A DNA stretch of 54,322 bases from positions 1 through 54,322 of the forward strand of contig JAFUKD010000020.1 of the NCBI GenBank assembly GCA_017467905.1, written 5' to 3'. Source of the DNA: Phascolarctobacterium sp. Lineage in GTDB: Bacteria > Bacillota > Negativicutes > Acidaminococcales > Acidaminococcaceae. How positions within the stretch are numbered: position 1 is the first letter of the stretch; each line of letters begins with the position of its first letter. The notes beneath the pieces were generated by a model that saw nothing but the letters and a program-made list of their open reading frames with translations, did not search any database and had not been told where the DNA came from. Position numbers and translations under genes: made by a program. Positions 27,495 to 35,485 of this stretch are shown in pieces.

Positions 27495-27690
27495 TCCTTT
27501 TACCTTGACTGTCTCGCGCAGTGTTAGTAAATCGCTGAACAGGCAGGTCTTCTGACTAAGGTTCATCGCAACTTCAAGCCTTCCCAGTTTTACCCAGTGA
27601 CATTTTTTGAAGCGCTCACCATCACAGCGACGGGATCGTGTGGGAATCACACCCAGCTTCCTCTCTAAGAGTTAAATACCTGTTAGCTAC
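27495..27690 (-). promoter_or_regulatory. Cobalamin riboswitch upstream of the BtuB-like receptor
   Basis: The minus strand carries the same core as the first riboswitch: AGCTGGGTGTGATTCCCACA, ACGATCCCGTCGCTGTGATGG, a B12 box variant GTCACTG at 27601-27595 (T where the first has C), and GTCAGAAGACCTGCC. It is transcribed from the MerR-type promoter about 30 bp upstream, so the receptor operon is under two controls. Confidence 0.92.
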
Positions 27691-27716
27691 TCTTTGTTAA
27701 TTTTATTATGCTTCTT

Positions 27717-27747
27717 ATTCTAAACTATACACTAGCTATATACGCAA
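27717..27747 (-). promoter_or_regulatory. MerR-type promoter site B (19-bp spacer) for the BtuB operon
   Basis: Minus strand: -35 TTGCGT, exactly 19 bp, -10 TAGAAT, with dyad arms GTATATA and TGTATAG separated by 5 bp. The predicted start is just upstream of the B12 aptamer. Confidence 0.75.
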
Positions 27748-27792
27748 GCAGTTTTTAAGAACATTTCCTAAAAACCTTTAGATGATAAATGA

Positions 27793-27833
27793 AACGCCCA
27801 GCCAACTCCAGGTTAACGAGGAGTTTTATAATT
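27793..27833 (+). repeat. Imperfect direct repeat, left copy flanking the DUF4143 ATPase gene
   Basis: This stretch of about 41 bp shares AACGCCC, GCCAAC, AGGTT, ACGAGG and GTTTTA blocks, in order, with 29141-29182 on the other side of the gene. Within it AACTCC and GGAGTT can pair. The two copies bracket the ATPase gene and could mark an inserted cassette. Confidence 0.6.
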
Positions 27834-27860
27834 GACACTCATAAAAACTTCGGCTAAAAT
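27832..27860 (+). promoter_or_regulatory. Promoter of the DUF4143 ATPase gene
   Basis: TTGACA (27832-27837), 17-bp spacer, TAAAAT (27855-27860) on the plus strand, about 40 bp ahead of the start codon. Confidence 0.7.
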
Positions 27861-27886
27861 GTAATCAGATTATAAATTAGCCGAAG
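27848..27886 (+). promoter_or_regulatory. Inverted repeat over the ATPase promoter (possible operator)
   Basis: Perfect 10-bp arms CTTCGGCTAA (27848-27857) and TTAGCCGAAG (27877-27886) surround the -10 box and start region. The layout suits an autoregulatory operator or a 5'-leader hairpin ending just before the ribosome site. Which of these is not decidable from sequence. Confidence 0.6.
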
Positions 27887-27898
27887 AAGGTGAGCTGA

Positions 27899-29122
27899 AT
27901 GAAATATATCACCAGAAATTTAGAAGCAGTTGTTGAACAGGTAATCAAAGAATATCCTGTAGTTTTACTTACTGGACCTCGCCAAGTAGGTAAAACCACG
28001 ATGTTAAAAAAATTAATGGAAGGTAGCAACAGAAACTACGTTTCACTAGACGACCTAAACGAAAGAGCTTTAGCAAAAACTGATCCAGAACTTTTCTTGC
28101 AACTGCACAAGCCACCAGTACTTATCGACGAAGTACAGTACGCTCCTGAACTATTTACTTATATAAAGATAAATGTAGACAAGAATCATGAACCCGGAGC
28201 TTTTTGGCTAACTGGTTCCCAAATTTTCAAGCTTATGCGTGGGGTTCAAGAATCTCTTGCCGGCAGAGTGGCTGTTTTATCCATGACAACTCTTTCCCAA
28301 GCAGAAATAAGCAATGGAAGAATGGAACCCTTTGCTTTAGATTTAGGAAAACTTGCCATTAGGCAACAGGAAAGAACTCCTGCTGACACTCATGAAATCT
28401 TTAAGCGTATCTTCAAAGGTTCAATGCCAGCAATAATTAGCGGTATTAACAAGAATAACCAAATCTTTTACAGCAGCTACATCAGCACTTACATAGAGAG
28501 AGATGTAAAAGAATTGTCTGACACCATTGACTCTCTTAAATTCTTAAGATTTATGACTGCTGTAGCTGCAAGATGTAGTCAAATTTTGAACGTCGCTGAA
28601 ATTGCACGAGATGCAGACATAAATCAGCTTCAAGCTAAAAATTGGCTTGGCATTTTAGAAACCTTAGGTATAATATTTTATCTACATCCATATTCAAATA
28701 ATTTGTTGAAGAGATTAGTAAAAACTCCCAAATTATATTTTTATGACGCAGGGTTGGTATGCCATCTAACGCGTTGGAGCAGCGCAGAAACTTTAGAAAG
28801 CGGTGCAATGAATGGTGCTATTTTAGAAAATTATGTTGTCTCTGAAATAGCTAAAACTTATTTGAACTGTGGTAAAGAGCCATATATGTATTACTATCGT
28901 GACAAAGATGCTAAAGAAATTGATATCGTTTTGGAACACGACGGTGTCTTAAATCCGATTGAAATTAAAAAGACTGCTAACCCCGGTACAGAACTTATCA
29001 AGGTCTTTAACCTGTTAGATAGAGCTTCTACCCCAAGAGCAAAAGGTGCTGTTATTTGTATGAAACCAACACTCAGCGCTATCGACAAGGATAATTACAT
29101 TGTACCCGTTTGGATGATTTGA
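27899..29122 (+). CDS. AAA ATPase with DUF4143 domain
   Basis: The 407-residue protein has an N-terminal AAA_14 ATPase with Walker A LLTGPRQVGKTTMLKKL and Walker B PPVLIDEVQYAPEL, the LTGSQIFKLMRGVQESLAGRV sensor segment, and a C-terminal DUF4143 region with YFYDAGLVCHLTRW and a nuclease-like EIDIVLEHDGVLNPIEIK motif (D-ExK pattern). Such proteins are common, scattered and often on mobile cassettes; their function is not established. It is on the opposite strand from its neighbours, AT-richer than them and bracketed by direct repeats. Confidence 0.9.
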   Translation: MKYITRNLEAVVEQVIKEYPVVLLTGPRQVGKTTMLKKLMEGSNRNYVSLDDLNERALAKTDPELFLQLHKPPVLIDEVQYAPELFTYIKINVDKNHEPGAFWLTGSQIFKLMRGVQESLAGRVAVLSMTTLSQAEISNGRMEPFALDLGKLAIRQQERTPADTHEIFKRIFKGSMPAIISGINKNNQIFYSSYISTYIERDVKELSDTIDSLKFLRFMTAVAARCSQILNVAEIARDADINQLQAKNWLGILETLGIIFYLHPYSNNLLKRLVKTPKLYFYDAGLVCHLTRWSSAETLESGAMNGAILENYVVSEIAKTYLNCGKEPYMYYYRDKDAKEIDIVLEHDGVLNPIEIKKTANPGTELIKVFNLLDRASTPRAKGAVICMKPTLSAIDKDNYIVPVWMI

Positions 29123-29140
29123 CAGCTTCCCACTACCACA

Positions 29141-29182
29141 AACGCCCCGCCAACCAGAAGGTTGACGAGGCGTTTTACAATT
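29141..29182 (+). repeat. Imperfect direct repeat, right copy; also forms a hairpin terminator
   Basis: This is the partner of 27793-27833. Here AACGCC/GGCGTT and an inner CAACC/GGTTG stem form a hairpin followed on the plus strand by TTTTACAATTTT, so it can terminate the ATPase gene. It may also slow transcription from the receptor gene that converges on it. Confidence 0.65.
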
Positions 29183-29241
29183 TTAGGAATGAAGTAGGTT
29201 GTAAGAATTAAGTTGTCGCTTGCCTGCGAGGTAGTTTTAAA

Positions 29242-31236
29242 TTAGAAGGTATGAGTGTAAGTCAAAGTCCAGTTGAAAGGCAAACCATAGTTTTCATAAT
29301 CATTAACAACATCATCTTTATCAAGAATATTATAGAAGTCTAAAGCAAAGGAATTATTCTTATCCGGTGCATACATAAAGTTTGCGTTCAACATATTTCT
29401 ATCAGGAAGTGCATAATATCTATTATTAGCGACTTCATGATAATAACTGTCAGGTCTGTCTCCCAAGAACAAATAATTTACGTTAGCATTAAACTTTTTA
29501 GTCTGATATCCCACACCAGCCACAAACTGGAATTTAGCATTATCCTGTACCCATTCTCCATCATCATTTACTTCAGGGTCAGAATAAGTAACACCTAAAT
29601 TATATTTCCAATTCTCATTAAGAAGCTTCGTATATTCTAGTTCAACACCCGTATTTCTAAAATCACCTTTATTAATTTGAATATTATTGCTAGTATCTGT
29701 ACCAATTCCTAAAGCTGCTTCGCTACTCCAAGCAAACTTATTTTCAATGTCCATATTAAAAATGGCTAATTTTGTAGAAGTACTATCTGTAATTTTTTTC
29801 AGACCTGTTTCGTAAGTCCATCCTTCCTGAGGTTTAAGTCCATTAGATTTTTTTAAAATATGTGCAGAAGTGTCGCTGGTGGTACTAAACAAACTGTTCA
29901 TCGCTGGCATAATGAAAGATTTACCAACATTAGTGTACCAAGATAAATCGTCAGTCATTTTATATAATGTTTGGAATTGAGGTAAGAATACATTCTGATC
30001 TTCATCATAATCATTAATTACTTCCCCGCGTAAACCTAAAGTTGCGCTAAACTTTGAATCGAATTGGTGAGTATAAGATGTGTACACACCTACACTTGTT
30101 CTATCAGTTTTTTGAAATTTATATTTGTTGTTTTGGAAGAAATCACGTTTAATTGCCAAACCAGCTATCAAGCTATCTTCTTCGTCATTAAATCTCCAAG
30201 ATTTTTGAGTATCACTGGTAACATTATACATTTCATAAGAGCCACCAGCTAATTCAAATTTTTTACCAGCATTAGCTTGATTTGAATCAAAACTTCTTCT
30301 ATTAAATGATAATACCGATTTTAAACCGTCTTCAGCATTATCATAAACTAAACTTGCTGTATCTCTTTCATCTTCATATTTGAAAGATTTTTCTAATTCA
30401 TCTGGAGTGCTACCAGAACGCTTAATTTGGAATCTATTATATTCAGCATCTGAATGATTATAGTTTAAGGTTAAATTTTTACCTACATTACCTGTCAAGA
30501 AAAGGCTCTGTTTTCTAGATTTTCCTAATGTATTATAATTATACTTGTAGTCTGTTTCCTTAGTAGGATTAGCCTTACTTGAATATTTCCTATAAGGGAA
30601 TTTTCTAGACTGCGGGTCTACTTCATCGTAATATTCATTTTCAAAATAAATGGAAAACACTTCATTTTCATGACCAGCAGCCCACTTATTTGTATAATTA
30701 CCAACCATACCAGTAATAGAAGTTTTACTTTCTGTAGGTTTCTTCGTAATAATGTTAATTACGCCCCCCATAGCTTCTGCACCATACAATGTTGCGTTAG
30801 AACCTCTAACAATTTCGACTCTTTCAATTGCTTCTAAAGGAATATTAGAAATTGCATTATAATTATTTAAGTTCATTGGCGCACCATTAACCATAACAAG
30901 AGTTCCTTTATCTAAACCTCTAATTTTGGTTCGGGAGCTAGAACCAGCATATTCTTGTCCATTAGGACCATAGGACATGCCATTAAAACCAATTTGACGA
31001 GAAAGCAGAGTGTCTACGTTGGGGGCACCGCTTTGGGCAATTTCTTCTGCTGTAATTACAGTTGTAGAAGCCGGAGTATCCAAGTCTCTTGTTTCCATTC
31101 TTTGTGCAGTAACAACCATAGGGTCAAGGGTAAACTCCTGCAGTTCTTCAGCGTGTACCGCTGTACCCCCCCACTGCACAAATCCGCAGATGAGTGCTGT
31201 CATAAGCATACTTTTTGTCAATGTTTGCTTTTTCAT
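29242..31236 (-). CDS. TonB-dependent receptor, second copy
   Basis: The 664-residue outer-membrane receptor has a signal peptide ending AVHA, a TonB-box-like LQEFTLDPMVVTAQR, a plug with STTVITAEEIAQSG, LEAIERVEIVRGSNATLYGAEAMGGVINIITKKP, and a barrel with final residues YTHTF. The ATG at 31236 has an AGGAG site 9 nt upstream. It has no B12 riboswitch and no copy of the MerR-type promoter; a terminator at 31332 separates it from chlD. Its substrate may therefore differ from that of the BtuB-like receptor; a metal-tetrapyrrole handled by the neighbouring genes is a reasonable guess. Confidence 0.92.
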   Translation of the reverse strand: MKKQTLTKSMLMTALICGFVQWGGTAVHAEELQEFTLDPMVVTAQRMETRDLDTPASTTVITAEEIAQSGAPNVDTLLSRQIGFNGMSYGPNGQEYAGSSSRTKIRGLDKGTLVMVNGAPMNLNNYNAISNIPLEAIERVEIVRGSNATLYGAEAMGGVINIITKKPTESKTSITGMVGNYTNKWAAGHENEVFSIYFENEYYDEVDPQSRKFPYRKYSSKANPTKETDYKYNYNTLGKSRKQSLFLTGNVGKNLTLNYNHSDAEYNRFQIKRSGSTPDELEKSFKYEDERDTASLVYDNAEDGLKSVLSFNRRSFDSNQANAGKKFELAGGSYEMYNVTSDTQKSWRFNDEEDSLIAGLAIKRDFFQNNKYKFQKTDRTSVGVYTSYTHQFDSKFSATLGLRGEVINDYDEDQNVFLPQFQTLYKMTDDLSWYTNVGKSFIMPAMNSLFSTTSDTSAHILKKSNGLKPQEGWTYETGLKKITDSTSTKLAIFNMDIENKFAWSSEAALGIGTDTSNNIQINKGDFRNTGVELEYTKLLNENWKYNLGVTYSDPEVNDDGEWVQDNAKFQFVAGVGYQTKKFNANVNYLFLGDRPDSYYHEVANNRYYALPDRNMLNANFMYAPDKNNSFALDFYNILDKDDVVNDYENYGLPFNWTLTYTHTF

Positions 31237-31331
31237 CGAAGTCATCTCCTAAAAAATTATTTATTGTATGCCTTTCAAGTACCCATAAATGGCTTGCCTG
31301 TAGATTACTCAGCACCAAAGCAAAATTATTG

Positions 31332-31359
31332 GGAGCTTACCTCCTTGTGGGTAAGCTCC
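31332..31359 (-). terminator. Hairpin terminator between chlD-like gene and TonB receptor
   Basis: Perfect 10-bp arms GGAGCTTACC and GGTAAGCTCC around an 8-base loop lie just after the ChlD stop. The following T-tract (CAATAATTTT on the minus strand) is weak, so read-through into the receptor is possible. Confidence 0.7.
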
Positions 31360-31369
31360 TCTGTATTTT

Positions 31370-33298
31370 CTATTCTCCCAAGTTGCGTACAATCCTTAGG
31401 ATTTGCTCCTTGGAAAGCTGGCGCAGGCTGTAATAGCTTGCACCCATGGCTTGCGCTACCTTCTTGGCAACGCCTAATTTTATAAAATCACTTTCCGTGT
31501 CAATGACTACGGAGGTTATCTTTGCTTTACGAATTTTCTCTGCCATTTTGATAGCACTTGCTACAGGGTCTTCGTTGCCTTCTACGGCATTTGCCCTGCC
31601 ATCAGTTACCAAAACCAAGATGGGTTCCAGCTCGCTATCCTTTTTATTCAGCTTCGCCAGTGTTAAAAGAGAAGTCGCCAAGCCATCAGCTAAAGGTGTC
31701 TTGCCACCCGTAGGCATTTCTGCCAAACATTTTTGGGCAAGGTCAACGCTTCTTGTAATGGGAAGCAGTACCTCTGCCTGTTGACGGCGAAAGCCAATCA
31801 TTCCCACGCGGTCACGCTTTTGGTAAGCATCCTGCAGCATATAAAAGATTGCTCCTTTAACAGCGCGCATTCTCTCCCTCGCACCCATGGAGCCGCTGGC
31901 ATCCACTGCGAAAAGGAAGGTGTTGCCAATGCGTTTTTCCCTTACCTTTTGGCGCAGGTCTTCTTTTTGAATATTAAGGGCGCAGCCGTTGGCTTCCCTC
32001 ATTTTCTGATAGGGTGCTGCCGCACGGATAGTAGCATCAAAGGCTAAGTCCTCCACCTTGGATTTAGGAAGCTCTGCCCTGACATAACGCCCCTGCTTTA
32101 AATCTGTCTTGGTAGCGCTACGCTTGCCACTGCCCCTTCGCAGCGTATTGTTCTTGCCCATATCAAGGACAAGCTTGGGAATTTTAAAGGTTCTATCTAT
32201 ATCAGCAATCTGTTCTTCGGGAGCAAGCTGGCTACTGTCCTGCTGCTCCTGTTCCTTTTCATCTTGCTCTTTATTTTCGTCAGGGTCTTCGTCGCTGCCG
32301 TCATCATCCTCGTCATCAGGCTGTGGTGGCGGTGGCGGAAGCTCATCAGGATTTTGGGGAGCATCGTCCTCATTTTCCTGAGGCTCCTGATTTTCGTCCC
32401 GTTCCTCCTGCTCCTCTTCCTGCTCTTCCATTTCCTGTTGCTCCGGCGGAGTGCGCATGCGGTGTGGCAAAACATAAACAGCTGCTTCCTGCATATCCTG
32501 TGGCAAAATGTAGGTGCGCTTCGCCAAAGCGGCAATGGCACGGGCAGCTTCCAATAAGTAAATTTCTGCTCTATGCCCTGCGCAAAAGGCTTGGGCGCAC
32601 ATCTGCGCCGCCAGCTGCATCATTGCCTCAGTTACTTCTACCTGGGGCAGGGTTTCCTTAGCAGCCTGCACCTGTGCTCGCAGCTCTTCTACGCTTTCAG
32701 CGTACTGCTTTCTAAATTCGCCAATGTCCTTGCCGTATGCCAAGGCGCGTTTAATAATTTCTACCCTATCCGCAGGTTCCATTTCTCCCTGTACGTCAAC
32801 ATACATTCCAAAACGGTCCAGGATGTGGCTGGGCAAAATGCCCTCTTCCGGATTCATGGTGCCAATGACAGTGTAGCTTACCTCGTGGGTAAAGCTAATA
32901 CCATCCCGCTCCACATGGTTAAAGCCTGCAGTGTTGGCATCAAGCACCGCAGTCAACAGTTCTTGTCGAAGCAGGTTTGCTTCATCTATATATAGTGCGT
33001 TACCATTTGCCCTGCCTAAGATACCCGGCAGAAAGCGACGCTCGCCCTTACTTACAGCATATTCAATATCAATACTGCCAAAGAGCATGTCTTCGGTAAC
33101 GTTTAAAGGCAAATCAACAATCTTGCGTGGCGATAGCAATTCTTGTGCGGCACGAACCAAAGTGGTTTTTGCCGTACCCTTACGCCCGCCAATCAAAAGC
33201 CCTCCTGCGTGGTGATTTACCAACGCAATAAGCAGGGCGCGTTTTGCCTGCTGCTGTCCAACTACAGCAGTGAAGGGATATACAGCGTGCAGTAACAT
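31370..33298 (-). CDS. ChlD/BchD-like chelatase subunit (AAA plus von Willebrand A domain)
   Basis: The 642-residue protein has an AAA ATPase domain (about 1-280) with intact Walker A GGRKGTAKTT and Walker B NALYIDEANLL, a strongly acidic and proline-rich linker (about 290-370), and a C-terminal von Willebrand A domain with the MIDAS motif VDASGSMGARERM and later TDGRANAV. This is the D subunit of class I metal chelatases such as magnesium chelatase or CobNST. With the ChlI-like gene just upstream it would power the CobN-type subunit at 35472. Confidence 0.92.
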   Translation of the reverse strand: MLLHAVYPFTAVVGQQQAKRALLIALVNHHAGGLLIGGRKGTAKTTLVRAAQELLSPRKIVDLPLNVTEDMLFGSIDIEYAVSKGERRFLPGILGRANGNALYIDEANLLRQELLTAVLDANTAGFNHVERDGISFTHEVSYTVIGTMNPEEGILPSHILDRFGMYVDVQGEMEPADRVEIIKRALAYGKDIGEFRKQYAESVEELRAQVQAAKETLPQVEVTEAMMQLAAQMCAQAFCAGHRAEIYLLEAARAIAALAKRTYILPQDMQEAAVYVLPHRMRTPPEQQEMEEQEEEQEERDENQEPQENEDDAPQNPDELPPPPPQPDDEDDDGSDEDPDENKEQDEKEQEQQDSSQLAPEEQIADIDRTFKIPKLVLDMGKNNTLRRGSGKRSATKTDLKQGRYVRAELPKSKVEDLAFDATIRAAAPYQKMREANGCALNIQKEDLRQKVREKRIGNTFLFAVDASGSMGARERMRAVKGAIFYMLQDAYQKRDRVGMIGFRRQQAEVLLPITRSVDLAQKCLAEMPTGGKTPLADGLATSLLTLAKLNKKDSELEPILVLVTDGRANAVEGNEDPVASAIKMAEKIRKAKITSVVIDTESDFIKLGVAKKVAQAMGASYYSLRQLSKEQILRIVRNLGE

Positions 33299-33312
33299 TC
33301 AGCAGGCTCCTT

Positions 33313-34344
33313 TCATGCTTCCTGTCCCAAGAAAGCTTCTACCTTGTTCCAATCCAGCTGTCCTTCTTCAAAGGGACGGCGGCGCATTCTGTGGGGCAGT
33401 ACCAATTTGGCTGCTACCTTCACATCTTCCAGCTCTACTTCCTGATGTCCGTTAAAGGCAGCCAGGGTTAAAGCAGTTTTAATAACAGTAATATCTGCGC
33501 GGTGACCGTCAACGCCTAATTCTACGGCAAGCTTGGCAACGGTTTCCAGCAGCTCATCACTAATGGTTACGTTAGCAAGCACTTCTCTGGCTTGGGTAAT
33601 CTTATCTGCCAAAGCCTGCTGCTCTTCGGTAAAGCCTGCAATAAATTTATCAGCATCGTCCTCATAGGCAAGGCGGCGTTTAATAACCTCTACCCTTTGG
33701 GCAGGGTCATGCTCACCGGTTACCACAACAGAAAGGCCAAAGCGGTCAAGCAGTTGGGGGCGGATATCGCCCTCTTCCGGGTTCATGGTGCCAACTAAAA
33801 CAAAGCGTGCCGGATGAGAATAGGATACACCTTCACGCTCTACGGTGTTAATGCCCATGGCAGCAGCGTCTAACAGCACGTCTACAACGTGGTCATCCAG
33901 CAGATTGATTTCATCAACATATAAAATATTGCGGTTGGCTTGCGCCAGAATACCCGCTTCAAATTTCTTTTCACCATGTTTGATGGCGTGCTCAATATCC
34001 AAAGTGCCTACTACTCTGTCCTCGGTAGCACTTACAGGCAGCTCCACCACACGCATGGCAATATCTTCTACATAAAGCTCTGCGCCAGACGTATGATTTT
34101 TCGCGCAATCATCGCAAAACAGGTTAGGGTTATGAGGGTCACAATTAAATCTGCAGCCATGGACAGCATGCATAGCGGGGAGCAGTTCTGCCAAAGCGCG
34201 CACTGCTGTTGACTTTGCTGTACCTTTTTCACCTTTAATCAACACTCCTCCCAAGGCAGGATTTATTACATTTAGGATAAGTGCCATTTTCATGTCCTCT
34301 TGTCCGACAATGGCAGTAAACGGATAAACCGCAGTTCTTTTCAT
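33313..34344 (-). CDS. ChlI/BchI-like chelatase ATPase
   Basis: The 343-residue AAA protein has [17 protein letters not shown], Walker [17 protein letters not shown], a cysteine-rich insert CRFNC...CDDC at about residues 65-85, Walker [15 protein letters not shown], and the [17 protein letters not shown] sensor. It is the I subunit that forms a ring with the D subunit and drives metal insertion by the H/CobN subunit. I place the start at 34344, 8 nt after AGGGG; a TTG at 34362 overlaps that site. It is the first gene after MerR-type promoter C. Confidence 0.93.
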   Translation of the reverse strand: MKRTAVYPFTAIVGQEDMKMALILNVINPALGGVLIKGEKGTAKSTAVRALAELLPAMHAVHGCRFNCDPHNPNLFCDDCAKNHTSGAELYVEDIAMRVVELPVSATEDRVVGTLDIEHAIKHGEKKFEAGILAQANRNILYVDEINLLDDHVVDVLLDAAAMGINTVEREGVSYSHPARFVLVGTMNPEEGDIRPQLLDRFGLSVVVTGEHDPAQRVEVIKRRLAYEDDADKFIAGFTEEQQALADKITQAREVLANVTISDELLETVAKLAVELGVDGHRADITVIKTALTLAAFNGHQEVELEDVKVAAKLVLPHRMRRRPFEEGQLDWNKVEAFLGQEA

Positions 34345-34397
34345 TTTCTCTTCCCCTCTCAAAATTGAGTAACTGTTCTTAATAAGATTTGTTTCTG

Positions 34398-34428
34398 ATT
34401 ATAAACCATATACCGCCTATATACACAA
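34398..34428 (-). promoter_or_regulatory. MerR-type promoter site C (19-bp spacer) for chlI-chlD
   Basis: Minus strand: -35 TTGTGT, exactly 19 bp, -10 TATAAT, with dyad arms GTATATA and TATATGG separated by 5 bp. It lies between the radical SAM stop and the ChlI start. Confidence 0.77.
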
Positions 34429-34438
34429 GAGGAAAATT

Positions 34439-35485
34439 TCATAGAAATGTAATTTTTTTAATGGAGGTTTTCTTCATAGCGCACTCACTTCTATACGCTA
34501 CACGTTCTCCACTACCGTACCAACGAGCAAAGCAGCCTCCACCACAAAGCTTAAAATCGGTACACTCCCTACAAAAATACATGCTTTCTGAAATTTTGCG
34601 ACTAATATTTTCTACAAGGGTAAGGTCTAACCCGTCCTGCACATTGCCAATGTAAAAATCAGCATCCCCTACCAGGGAGGAACAGGCATAAATTTTTCCG
34701 GTAGCATCTACAAAGGCAGCTTCGCCGTTCATGGCATAGCAATGTCCAAATTGGCGGCAGCTTTCCCTGCACAAAAGCTTCACCCTTTCCAGCTGGGCAA
34801 TCTGAATTTTATAGCCTGCCAATTTTCCTAACAGCTCTACTCTGGTGTAAACCTCTTCCATGCTTTTTAGCATCTCTGCTTCCGTAGGAGGAGTTAAGCC
34901 AGTGCCACGCCCCTGCCCCCGCAATAAATCGAAGCCTATTTTACGCACATTACCCAAAAAATAAGCCATATCTATAATTCCGGCAAGCTCCTTAACATTA
35001 TCTGCTGTTACTACGCAGGTAAGACCGCAGGCAATATTATTGCGTTTTAAAACTTCCAAGCCCTGCAAAATCAAATTGGTAGCTCCCTTGCCGGCTTTGG
35101 TCAGGCGTAATTTATCGTTTACCCCCGGCTTGCCGTCAAGGCTTACGCCAATGGCTACTTTGTTTTTAAAAAGATACCTGGCAATTTCATCTGTCAATAG
35201 CGAAGCGTTAGTTTGAAGCTGTAAAACGGCGGGCAGCTTGTTTTGTTTAACGTGTTCCACCACCGCCTGCAGTGTAGCAAAATTCAGGAGTGGTTCCCCG
35301 CCGCTGAACTGAATAATAAAGCTTTCCCCTTGGGGCAGGCTGCCCACCGCCAAATCTATGGCGGCAAGAGCAGTTTCCACGGACATTTTTTCTGTGCTGT
35401 GTTCTGCGGCGTAGCAGTAACGACAGGCAAAATTACACTGTCCCGTCAGGCTTAGCACTAAGTTTTTTATTTTAGGAATTTGCAT
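34439..35485 (-). CDS. Radical SAM protein with SPASM-type cysteine-rich C-terminus
   Basis: The 348-residue protein has the radical SAM cluster motif CNFACRYC at residues 17-24, the SAM-binding FSGGEPLLN, and a C-terminal region rich in cysteine (CRESCRQFGHC, CSS, CRECTDFKLCGGGCF) like the SPASM domain with auxiliary iron-sulfur clusters. SPASM enzymes mature peptides or carry out oxidations; no small substrate peptide gene is visible next to it. The start ATG at 35485 overlaps the end of cobN, so it is translationally coupled. A role in cofactor or tetrapyrrole modification is inference. Confidence 0.88.
   Translation of the reverse strand: MQIPKIKNLVLSLTGQCNFACRYCYAAEHSTEKMSVETALAAIDLAVGSLPQGESFIIQFSGGEPLLNFATLQAVVEHVKQNKLPAVLQLQTNASLLTDEIARYLFKNKVAIGVSLDGKPGVNDKLRLTKAGKGATNLILQGLEVLKRNNIACGLTCVVTADNVKELAGIIDMAYFLGNVRKIGFDLLRGQGRGTGLTPPTEAEMLKSMEEVYTRVELLGKLAGYKIQIAQLERVKLLCRESCRQFGHCYAMNGEAAFVDATGKIYACSSLVGDADFYIGNVQDGLDLTLVENISRKISESMYFCRECTDFKLCGGGCFARWYGSGERVAYRSECAMKKTSIKKITFL

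Noticed and set aside
27426..27650. A 74-codon minus-strand frame in the riboswitch region
   Set aside because: It coincides with the B12 aptamer and its terminator, whose conserved bases explain the sequence better than a protein would.
32109..32661. Low-complexity open frames opposite the ChlD linker
   Set aside because: They arise from the repetitive acidic and proline codons of the ChlD linker read in other frames.
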